Positions 1 to 5,432 of a DNA stretch of 8,067 nt are shown here, piece after piece. The DNA is taken from positions 1 to 8,067 of the forward strand of contig JAPKZM010000294.1 of assembly GCA_026393775.1 (NCBI GenBank), read 5' to 3'. The notes under the pieces are model-generated. The model made no database searches, was not told where the DNA came from, and saw only the letters and a program-made list of their open reading frames with translations. Source of the DNA: Candidatus Aminicenantota bacterium (GTDB lineage Bacteria; Acidobacteriota; Aminicenantia; UBA2199). Position 1 is the stretch's first letter; each line of letters starts with the position of its first letter. A program made the translations under genes and the position numbers.

Positions 1-399
1 AATGGTTTGGTACCCCTTTTCTTTATTCTGTTTTTCAAAAATAGGCACCAGTCGGTCCATAACAAAGCTCAATTCTTTTTCTGAATTGAACAGGAAAGGG
101 GCACTGAGTACTAAAGCGTCGGCATTGATATCTGTGATCCCGATATTGGTCAGGACGGCTCCGCCCAGGGTTCCGAATTTCATTTTGCGGATCATGTCGT
201 CTTCGTCGCCGGCTATCCCGCCCGGATAGATTTTCAATACCACTTGGCCGTTGGTTATTTTTTCCCATTCGCGGCCGATCTCTTTCAGTGCTTCGTTCCA
301 GGGAGAGCGGTCCGGGGCGATGCTGCCGATCTTTATTATTTGCGCGCTAGCGAGCAGGGGGAGAAAAAGCAACAGAATGATGCTTCTGATCCGCTTCAT
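1..399 (-). CDS. TRAP transporter periplasmic solute-binding protein, DctP/TatP type (3' end off window)
   Basis: The 133 visible codons, read on the minus strand from ATG at 399-397, form the N-terminal part of a DctP-family solute-binding protein; the rest lies beyond base 1. A Sec signal peptide (MKRIRSIILLLF..., likely cut after ASA near residue 19) precedes a first beta strand IIKIGSIAP, then SPWNEALKEIGREWEKIT, the strand VVLKIYPGG, and GDEDDMIRKMKFGTLGGAVL. This order (KIGS.AP, then W...W.k.TnG.v.lkiYpgG, then GDe.dmirkmk.G.l) is typical of TRAP P-components, which bind carboxylates or other small acids in the periplasm and deliver them to the DctQM membrane subunits. The arginine that usually binds the carboxylate lies in the unseen part. 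A Shine-Dalgarno AAGGAG lies inside the end of the upstream tatT gene, and the two genes are 5 bp apart, so they are probably translationally coupled. The pairing with tatT makes a TatP (Tp0957-like) role likely. The substrate cannot be told. Confidence 0.88.
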   Translation of the reverse strand, partial: MKRIRSIILLLFLPLLASAQIIKIGSIAPDRSPWNEALKEIGREWEKITNGQVVLKIYPGGIAGDEDDMIRKMKFGTLGGAVLTNIGITDINADALVLSAPFLFNSEKELSFVMDRLVPIFEKQNKEKGYQTI

Positions 400-404
400 G
401 ATTT

Positions 405-1361
405 CTACTCCTTGTTTTCACTATCCGTTGTTTCCGTTTCCAGGAAAAAATCGTCGGCGTGTTCGCTGAGCCAAAGCGCTTTGCGCCGGTTCAAAATATT
501 CAACAAGCGGTTTTCCGGATCGCTATCCGGATCGATGGCCAACGCCTGCTTCAGCAATGACCTAAATTCCCCGAGGTTTTGTTCCTTGACCGAGACGGTG
601 GTCGCCAGCGCGATGTAGGGAGTCGAAGATTTGCCGGCGGAGACGGCAATCGCTTTTTCAAAATGCTCGCGTGCTTTTTGCAAGCTCCCGCCCATGTAGT
701 CGGGCAATGATCCGTAATAGAGAATGTAAAATTCGTGGATGGCGCCGCCGGAATAATTTGCTTCCAGCTCGAGGACCCTGTTCATCAAGGCGGCCGCGGC
801 CGGCAGGGTCATTCCCAGGTCCATATCAAAGGGGTCGATGGCGTAAGCGCCGAGCCAGCCGGCCCCGGCCCAATAAAGCAAAGGCACGTCTTTTTTGTTC
901 GTGGCGGCCAAGGCCTGGGTATATAATTTTTTTTGCAGATTCTGTTTGAAGCCGGGATACTTATGCTCCAGCGCTGAAAGGATGATATCGCGTCCGCGCA
1001 GGTACAGTTTTTTCGCGCGCTGGTAATTGAATTCCTGCAGCTTGAATTCGCTGGCAGGAAGCATGAGCGCCGGGGACTGCAGGAAGGCGTTGGCGTACAT
1101 GATGTATAGACTCCCCGTCCTCAGTCTCAGTCCAGAATGTCCGGGATTGGCAACCATCAGGGATTCATACATTTTGATGGCGAAAGGCAGGGCGTCGCCC
1201 ACCAAATCCGGGTCGTCATCACCGCTGAACACCGTGCTGGAAGATGGTCCGGTCAGGGCGTTGGCGACTTGATTCATGGCGATCTTTTTAATGGAGCAGG
1301 CCGGGGAAAAAAGCAGACCCGACAGCAGAAGCAAACCAATTGAAAAAAATGGATTTTTCAT
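405..1361 (-). CDS. tatT: TRAP transporter TatT component, TPR-like periplasmic lipoprotein
   Basis: This 318-residue protein matches the TRAP-associated T component family (the Treponema pallidum Tp0956/TatT type). Known members are helical TPR-like lipoproteins that trimerise and associate with the P component, perhaps handling hydrophobic ligands. The N-terminus is a lipoprotein signal peptide with lipobox SPAC, giving lipidation at Cys22. The mature part carries the family signature DDDPDLV at residues 48-54, followed by GDALPFAIKMYESLM, TGSLYIMYANAFLQ and SPALMLP. The rest is repeated amphipathic helices, including EHFEKAIAVSAG and LLKQALAIDPDSDPENRLL, which read as TPR helices. The tail is acidic (ETETTDSENKE). 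The ATG at 1361 has GGAG at 1374-1371 and lies close behind a perfect TATAAT box. It is first in an operon with the solute-binding gene 5 bp downstream. Lipidation would need Lgt, LspA and Lnt, and lnt is present in this window. The substrate is unknown. Confidence 0.9.
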   Translation of the reverse strand: MKNPFFSIGLLLLSGLLFSPACSIKKIAMNQVANALTGPSSSTVFSGDDDPDLVGDALPFAIKMYESLMVANPGHSGLRLRTGSLYIMYANAFLQSPALMLPASEFKLQEFNYQRAKKLYLRGRDIILSALEHKYPGFKQNLQKKLYTQALAATNKKDVPLLYWAGAGWLGAYAIDPFDMDLGMTLPAAAALMNRVLELEANYSGGAIHEFYILYYGSLPDYMGGSLQKAREHFEKAIAVSAGKSSTPYIALATTVSVKEQNLGEFRSLLKQALAIDPDSDPENRLLNILNRRKALWLSEHADDFFLETETTDSENKE

Positions 1362-1381
1362 TTGCTCTATCTCCAGGTGCT

Positions 1382-1410
1382 ATTATACACTATTTCCGGC
1401 CGGCTGGAAG
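1382..1410 (-). promoter_or_regulatory. Promoter of tatT-TRAP operon
   Basis: A perfect -10 hexamer TATAAT reads on the minus strand at 1387-1382. The best -35 at 17-bp spacing (1410-1405, CTTCCA) is poor, with 3 of 6 matches, so an activator may be needed. A start about 7 bp below the -10 would fall near 1375, one base before the GGAG ribosome-binding site and about 14 nt before the ATG. The -35 zone lies on one arm of the inverted repeat at 1405-1444. Confidence 0.6.
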
Positions 1411-1444
1411 GCCATTTTGCTGAAAAAATCGTAATGGCCGTCCA
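1405..1444. repeat. Inverted repeat between divergent tatT and nadA promoters (candidate operator)
   Basis: Arms at 1405-1416 and 1433-1444 are complementary at 11 of 12 positions (TGGAAGGCCATT against AATGGCCGTCCA), separated by 16 bp. The left arm covers the -35 position of the tatT promoter. It could be a regulator site or a hairpin. No U-run follows on either strand, so it is not a normal terminator. The function is inferred from position only. Confidence 0.5.
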
Positions 1445-1470
1445 ATGAGCGCAGCAGCGGAAGTCATTTG

Positions 1471-1483
1471 GTTAATTTTTAAC
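1471..1483. promoter_or_regulatory. Small palindrome abutting the nadA -35 box (candidate operator)
   Basis: GTTAA-TTT-TTAAC is a perfect 5-bp inverted repeat with a 3-bp centre, ending 2 bp before the -35 hexamer of the nadA promoter. NAD synthesis genes are often controlled by dedicated regulators (NiaR, NrtR, NadQ), but I do not recognise this as one of their sites. The sequence is A/T-rich, so chance is possible. Confidence 0.3.
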
Positions 1484-1485
1484 AT

Positions 1486-1514
1486 TTGACTGATTGGCTA
1501 AAAAAGCATAAAAT
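1486..1514 (+). promoter_or_regulatory. Sigma-70-type promoter of nadA
   Basis: TTGACT at 1486-1491 is separated by exactly 17 bp from TAAAAT at 1509-1514, each matching the consensus hexamer at 5 of 6 positions. Transcription would start near 1521, so the AAGGA ribosome-binding site at 1521-1525 sits at the very 5' end of the message. The TTG of the -35 box also opens the nadA frame, which explains a spurious longer gene model starting at 1486. Confidence 0.65.
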
Positions 1515-1530
1515 AAGCGCAAGGACAAGC

Positions 1531-2463
1531 ATGCTGGAAAAGAATGGGTTGGCTCGGGAAATTGCCAGGCTGAAAAAGGAAAAAAATGCTGTCATCCTGG
1601 CCCACAACTACCAAATCGAGGACGTGCAGCTGTGCGCCGATTTTTTGGGTGATTCCCTAGAGTTGAGCAGGAAAGCGGCCGTATTGACCCAGGCGATCAT
1701 CGTGTTTGCCGGGGTGAAATTCATGGCTGAAACGGCGAAGATCCTTTCTCCGGGGAAAAAAGTCTTGCTGCCGCGCCTGGACGCCGGCTGTCCCATGGCC
1801 GACATGATCACCCTGGACGACTTGCGCGAAATGAAGCGTCAGCACCCGCAGGCCATGGTGGTGACCTATGTCAACTCGTCGGTCGAAATCAAGGCCGAAA
1901 GCGATGTCTGCTGCACATCGGCCAACGCGGTCCAGGTCGTGGCCAATATTCCGGCCCGGGAAATCATCTTTATTCCCGACGAGAACCTGGGCAACTATGT
2001 GCAAAAAATGGTTCCCGATAAAAAAATGTTTTTGTTTGAGGGTTTTTGCTATGTTCATTGGCGCATCAGCGAGGAAGAAATCATCGAAATGCGGAGCCGT
2101 TATCCTCAGGCGAAAGTGATCGTTCATCCGGAAGTGTGCCCGGAAGTCACGGCTCTGGCCGATGAAGTCCTGTCGACCAGCGGCATGCTGAAGTTCGTTT
2201 CGCGTTCGTCGCAAACGGAATTCATCGTGGCCACAGAACAGGGCTTGCTGGAGAGGATGAAGAGGGAAAATCCCGGCAAGACTTTTTATCCGCCCGGTAC
2301 GGCAAAAATCTGCAGCAACATGAAGCGCACTACGCTGCGAGACGTTTATGATGCCCTGAATGAAGAAAAGTATGAAATCACCGTCGACCCTGCTATTGCC
2401 GAAAAAGCCTTACATGCTCTACGCGAGATGTTAGAACCTTTGAAAAAATTATCTTCACACTAA
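1531..2463 (+). CDS. nadA: Quinolinate synthase NadA
   Basis: NadA condenses iminoaspartate with dihydroxyacetone phosphate to quinolinate, the first dedicated intermediate of de novo NAD synthesis, using an oxygen-sensitive [4Fe-4S] cluster in the cytosol. The 310-residue product has the compact length of the Thermotoga/Pyrococcus-type enzymes. The three cluster ligands are Cys87 (GCPMAD), Cys173 (GFCYVH) and Cys261 (AKICSNMK), spaced as in T. maritima C81/C168/C254. Other active-site residues also line up: His25 and Tyr27 (LAHNYQ), Tyr113 and Asn115 (TYVNSS), Ser130, His199 and Glu201 (HPE), Ser215-Thr216. One oddity is that the usual HPEC motif reads HPEVC, with the non-ligand Cys moved one place. 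I chose ATG 1531 because AAGGA lies 5 bp upstream. The in-frame TTG at 1486 would add 15 residues but lies in the -35 box and has no clear ribosome-binding site. No nadB or nadC is in the window. Confidence 0.96.
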   Translation: MLEKNGLAREIARLKKEKNAVILAHNYQIEDVQLCADFLGDSLELSRKAAVLTQAIIVFAGVKFMAETAKILSPGKKVLLPRLDAGCPMADMITLDDLREMKRQHPQAMVVTYVNSSVEIKAESDVCCTSANAVQVVANIPAREIIFIPDENLGNYVQKMVPDKKMFLFEGFCYVHWRISEEEIIEMRSRYPQAKVIVHPEVCPEVTALADEVLSTSGMLKFVSRSSQTEFIVATEQGLLERMKRENPGKTFYPPGTAKICSNMKRTTLRDVYDALNEEKYEITVDPAIAEKALHALREMLEPLKKLSSH

Positions 2464-2491
2464 GTATGGATAGTTTTTTATTAAAGGTTCT
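2433..2491 (+). repeat. Long imperfect stem-loop spanning the nadA stop codon
   Basis: Bases 2433-2441 pair with 2483-2491 (9 bp, perfect). After an internal loop (one base against three), 2443-2453 pair with 2469-2479 (11 bp, one G-U). The 15-nt loop holds the TAA at 2461-2463. The T-run lies inside the 3' arm rather than after it, so this is not a standard intrinsic terminator. It may affect 3' mRNA stability, or polarity between nadA and the next gene. Confidence 0.55.
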
Positions 2492-2493
2492 TA

Positions 2494-2526
2494 TCCCCCC
2501 TTGTAGGGGACTTCGCAGCTTTGCTG
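2494..2526 (+). repeat. Two short hairpins in the nadA-nfu spacer
   Basis: TCCCC at 2494-2498 can pair with GGGGA at 2506-2510 across a 7-nt loop, and CAGC at 2516-2519 with GCTG at 2523-2526 across TTT. Neither is followed by a T-run. With the larger stem-loop just before them they fill most of the 90-bp spacer. They may be chance or may modulate read-through. I found no convincing promoter in this spacer. Confidence 0.3.
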
Positions 2527-2553
2527 GGTTAAAATTCGCTTAAGGAGAACGAA

Positions 2554-2787
2554 ATGGAATTGAAAGAAAAAGTCAGCGCCGTGATCGAAGCCGTTCGTCC
2601 GGCTTTGCAGGGAGATGGCGGCGATATTGAATTGGTTGATGTGCTTGCCGAGGAAAAAGCCGTTCTGGTCCGCCTCAAGGGGGCATGCTTCGGGTGTCCG
2701 ATGAGCACCTTCACCATCAAGGGTTACGTGGAACAGGTCATGAAGGAGAAGGTCCCCGAAATCAGTGAAATCCGCCTGGTCAAATAA
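2554..2787 (+). CDS. NifU/Nfu C-terminal-domain Fe-S cluster carrier
   Basis: The 77-residue protein is a single stand-alone NifU C-terminal (Nfu) domain. These domains bind a labile [4Fe-4S] or [2Fe-2S] cluster, usually between two protomers, and hand it to target apoproteins in the cytosol. The hallmarks are all present: VRPALQGDGGDIELVDV near residues 14-30, then RLKGACFGCPMSTFTIKG with the CxxC pair Cys45/Cys48, and a C-terminal helix and strand (VEQVMKEKVPEISEIRLV). It lacks the N-terminal IscU-like domain of full NifU and the A-type domain of NfuA, as do many short Nfu proteins. ATG 2554 has AAGGAG 7 bp upstream. It follows nadA by 90 bp and precedes the solute-binding gene by 9 bp. Since NadA needs a [4Fe-4S] cluster, supplying NadA is a plausible role, though this is inferred from neighbourhood only. 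Confidence 0.94.
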   Translation: MELKEKVSAVIEAVRPALQGDGGDIELVDVLAEEKAVLVRLKGACFGCPMSTFTIKGYVEQVMKEKVPEISEIRLVK

Positions 2788-2796
2788 GGATCGATT

Positions 2797-4260
2797 TTGA
2801 ATCTTTCCCGGCGTTGCCTGTGCCTCCTTGTTTTTCTTCCATTTTTTTTGCCGGCCGCTGAACCCCGGGTTTTGCGGCTCGGCTGCTTTGATTTCCCGTC
2901 GGTTCTGAATCCCGTTTATGCGACCAGCGAGACGACTCAAGGGATCATGAACAAAATACATCAGGCCTTGTTTTATTTCGACCAAGTCGGCGGAATCCGT
3001 CCCGAGCTGGTGGATGCCGTGGGCTGGGACGAAGGGCAACTGTTGATTTCACTTACTTTAAAAAAAGGTATTCACTTCGCCAATGGTGCCGCCTTGCAGA
3101 CCCGGGATGTCGTGGCCACGATCGAACTGCTGAAAGATCCCCTTTATGAGTATCCGTATCTTTCCGATCTGGCTTTCATCGAAAAAACCGCTGTGGTTGA
3201 TCCCTTGAACTTGCGCATCAAGCTGAAGGGAAAATATGCTCCCTGGAAAAACTATTTGACTTTCAAGATCTTGAGCGCCGCTGAAATCCGCGGCTTGGAT
3301 CCAGGTAAATTCAGGTCGCGCCTTCCCCTAGGTTGCGGTCCTTACCAAATAGAGAGGGTGGAAGAACCGCGGACCATCGTTTTAAAGGAAAATCCCTATT
3401 GTTTGAACCGAGCTTCATTTAATCAGATCGTGTATTCGGTACTGCGTGATCCCCAGCAGGGGCCGTTGAAATTGCTCAACGACGAACTGGACGCGGTTGA
3501 TGTGCAGGCGGACGATGTGCAATCCTATCAGCAGCTGCCCCAATGGCGCAAGCGCTTCGACCTCCTGCGCTACAGAAAATTCGGCTATACGTACCTGGTC
3601 TTTAATCTGAAAAACTCGCGCAGCGATCTGAATTTGCGCAGATTGTTTTACAATCGTTTGCTGGCTTCCCCTTTCCTGGATACGTTTCTAAAAGGAGCCG
3701 GAGAAATAGTTTTTTCTCCTTTCCTCTATTTAAGCGGAAAGGTTCCTGTCAAACCGCTGCCGGCCGTTTCCATCTCCCCGACCCATCGTTTGCGGATATT
3801 GGCCAACAGCGAGTCGGTTTTGCGCAAGCATTTGGTTTTGTTTTTATGCGAGGAAATGAAGGCCTTCAACGTCGAACTGGAGCCTGTTTTCGTCGAGTAC
3901 CAGACTTTTCTAAAGTATCTGAAGCAAGGCAATTTCGATTTGGCCGTTTCCGCTTTTCTCCTGGACATGGATTGGAACCTCAAGGATATCCTGTCCAGTT
4001 CGGGTTATTTTAATTACGCCGGATTTGCGGATGCGAAAATGGACGCTTTGCTCGAGTCCGGCCTGCGCGAGATGAATGAAAAAAAACGCCGGCAGATATA
4101 CCTGAACGCCCATGAATGCTGGCTGGCCTCCTTGCCCCTCATCCCGCTTTTTAATCTGAATTATTTTATGGGCGTTTCAAGGTCCCTGAACATCCCGGCC
4201 GAACGCTTTCAGACCATCGGTTCCACCGGGGACTTTTTTTACAACCTTCAGGGCTGGTAG
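2797..4260 (+). CDS. Family-5 (oligopeptide/dipeptide-type) ABC transporter solute-binding protein
   Basis: The 487-residue product has the layout of SBP family 5 (OppA/DppA/NikA relatives), periplasmic receptors for peptides, nickel and other ligands. An Arg-Arg/hydrophobic signal peptide (residues 1-21, cut near PAA-E) is followed by LRLGCFDFPSVLNPVY, the family signature region LTLKKGIHFANGAALQTRDV at about residues 87-104, the hinge-like GCGPYQIERVEEP (179-191), and the Gel-Da-like NDELDAVDVQADDV (228-241). The C-terminal lobe ends with ASLPLIPLFNLNYFMGVS. No cysteine sits in a proper lipobox, so it is probably a soluble periplasmic protein. The start is TTG at 2797, with AAGGA at 2786-2790 overlapping the stop of the Nfu gene. 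No ATG near the signal peptide offers a better choice. No permease or ATPase gene is adjacent, so it is an orphan here. The ligand is unknown. Confidence 0.88.
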   Translation: MNLSRRCLCLLVFLPFFLPAAEPRVLRLGCFDFPSVLNPVYATSETTQGIMNKIHQALFYFDQVGGIRPELVDAVGWDEGQLLISLTLKKGIHFANGAALQTRDVVATIELLKDPLYEYPYLSDLAFIEKTAVVDPLNLRIKLKGKYAPWKNYLTFKILSAAEIRGLDPGKFRSRLPLGCGPYQIERVEEPRTIVLKENPYCLNRASFNQIVYSVLRDPQQGPLKLLNDELDAVDVQADDVQSYQQLPQWRKRFDLLRYRKFGYTYLVFNLKNSRSDLNLRRLFYNRLLASPFLDTFLKGAGEIVFSPFLYLSGKVPVKPLPAVSISPTHRLRILANSESVLRKHLVLFLCEEMKAFNVELEPVFVEYQTFLKYLKQGNFDLAVSAFLLDMDWNLKDILSSSGYFNYAGFADAKMDALLESGLREMNEKKRRQIYLNAHECWLASLPLIPLFNLNYFMGVSRSLNIPAERFQTIGSTGDFFYNLQGW

Positions 4261-4355
4261 CGCGGCTTTTTCCCCCAGGACTCATTCTTGGATCAATCAA
4301 AAAACAATCTTGGAGAATTTTTTGTAATGATTTTCTAAAAGTATGGTTGCTAAAA

Positions 4356-4383
4356 TTGACAATAAATAGAATTATCTTAGAAT
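4356..4383 (+). promoter_or_regulatory. Sigma-70-type promoter of the outer-membrane barrel gene
   Basis: A perfect TTGACA at 4356-4361 is followed after 16 bp by TAGAAT at 4378-4383 (5 of 6), with A/T-rich DNA upstream that could act as an UP element. The start should be near 4390, giving a leader of about 90 nt. The leader contains GCGCG at 4391-4395, able to pair with CGCGC at 4413-4417, and ends in AGGAGG at 4471-4476, four bases before the ATG. The rest of 4261-4480 shows no gene and only weak hairpins. Confidence 0.65.
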
Positions 4384-4480
4384 GGATGCAGCGCGCAATC
4401 AGCGTAACGTGTCGCGCGAGGGCATGGCGCAGAAAATAAATTCTAATGAAGTTTGTGAAGGTTAGGGATGAGGAGGAACG

Positions 4481-5422
4481 ATGAAGTGCAGGGCAAAACT
4501 TTCAGTTCTGATCACTATCTTGATGTTTGTTTTTTTAGGGTTGCCGGCCAAGAGTCAGAACGAAAATAAAAAACTCGCCTCCAAGCTGCCGGTGAAAATC
4601 GAAGCCGCGCCAGTCAAGCCGGCCCGCAAGGGATTGGGCATAGGGCTTCGCTTGTATGGCGGCCTGGGTTACATTACCGGCGGCGACGTCAATCCCGGCT
4701 TGTCGGGTTCCCTTGATCTTTGGCAGGCGGTGATTTTTCCACCCGACACGATCAAAACCGGCGGATACAAACCGCTGCATGCCGGCATCAATGGCGGCTG
4801 CGACATTCTGCTTTACCTCCAATCCCATTGGGGAATTGCCTTGGGCATCGACTATTTGAAAATAGCGCGGACCAGTGAAACTAAATTTAGCGATCCTGGC
4901 GGCGACGGATATATCGTTTTTTCTTACCTGCCGAATGTATCGGCCATACCGCTCAAACTTGGTCTTTTTTTCGATAAGCCGCTGGGTAGGAAAGTGAACC
5001 TGTTTCTTCATGGCGGCGGCGCCTACTATCCGGTCCGCTTCCATTATGAATTGCGTATGGCTTCTCCTGATGGTTGGTCAACCCTCACCGCCGAAACCAC
5101 GGCTGGCTGTGTCGGCTTTCAGGGCGGGGCGGCGCTTGAAATTTCACTATCTAAAAAACTGTTTTTTTTCATTGAAGCCATTGGCCGCTATGCCCGTGTG
5201 GATGGATTTTCGGGCATGGCGATCGACGAATATTCCGATGAACCGAGCGAATCCAATTCCGTCACGATTTATTTCGTTAATGCCAACGCTCCTGAGGGCA
5301 GGTTCCCTATGCTTTTTCCGATGAAGGAATTTCCCGATGATCCAAAATATTCTGATGTTCGCGAGGCCGTGGTCGATTTTTCCGGTTTCAGTGCCCGGGC
5401 TGGTTTGCGCATAAAGTTTTAG
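4481..5422 (+). CDS. Outer-membrane beta-barrel protein of unknown function
   Basis: The 313-residue product has a clear signal peptide (residues 1-25, likely cut at AKS-Q) and a charged linker of about 25 residues. Alternating beta strands rich in Gly and aromatics follow: IGLRLYGGLGYITGGDV, WGIALGIDYLKIA, VNLFLHGGGAYYPVRFHYEL, GFQGGAALEISL and KLFFFIEAIGRYARV. It ends in FSARAGLRIKF, with a C-terminal Phe as in proteins inserted by the BAM complex. This fits a small OmpA/OmpW-like barrel of about eight strands. I cannot assign a ligand or a named family. A long segment near residues 245-295 (DEYSDEPSESNS to DDPKYSDV) is acidic and probably an extracellular loop. It has its own strong promoter and AGGAGG site, so it is likely monocistronic and well expressed. 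Its stop lies 10 bp from the convergent end of lnt. Confidence 0.8.
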   Translation: MKCRAKLSVLITILMFVFLGLPAKSQNENKKLASKLPVKIEAAPVKPARKGLGIGLRLYGGLGYITGGDVNPGLSGSLDLWQAVIFPPDTIKTGGYKPLHAGINGGCDILLYLQSHWGIALGIDYLKIARTSETKFSDPGGDGYIVFSYLPNVSAIPLKLGLFFDKPLGRKVNLFLHGGGAYYPVRFHYELRMASPDGWSTLTAETTAGCVGFQGGAALEISLSKKLFFFIEAIGRYARVDGFSGMAIDEYSDEPSESNSVTIYFVNANAPEGRFPMLFPMKEFPDDPKYSDVREAVVDFSGFSARAGLRIKF

Positions 5423-5432
5423 CAGGATCAAT

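Noticed and set aside
1657..2214. 185-codon open frame on the minus strand
   Set aside because: It is wholly antisense to nadA, whose conserved active-site residues are unmistakable. Its His/Arg/Asp-rich translation resembles no family.
2491..3039. 182-codon open frame on the minus strand
   Set aside because: It lies opposite the Nfu gene and the start of the solute-binding gene, both with clear family signatures and ribosome-binding sites.
4251..4274. Possible terminator after the solute-binding gene (GGCTG...CGGCT then T-run)
   Set aside because: The stem has only 5 pairs, two of them G-U, so it is too weak to call.
4284..4320. ATTCT...AGAAT with a following T-run, and a TCTTGGA direct repeat spaced 22 bp
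   Set aside because: The A/T-rich 5-bp stem with a 25-nt loop would not terminate. The 7-bp direct repeat has helical spacing but is short enough to be chance.
4382..4465. Possible 27-codon small ORF before the barrel gene
   Set aside because: Its ATG overlaps the -10 box of the promoter, so the transcript would not carry it, and it has no ribosome-binding site.
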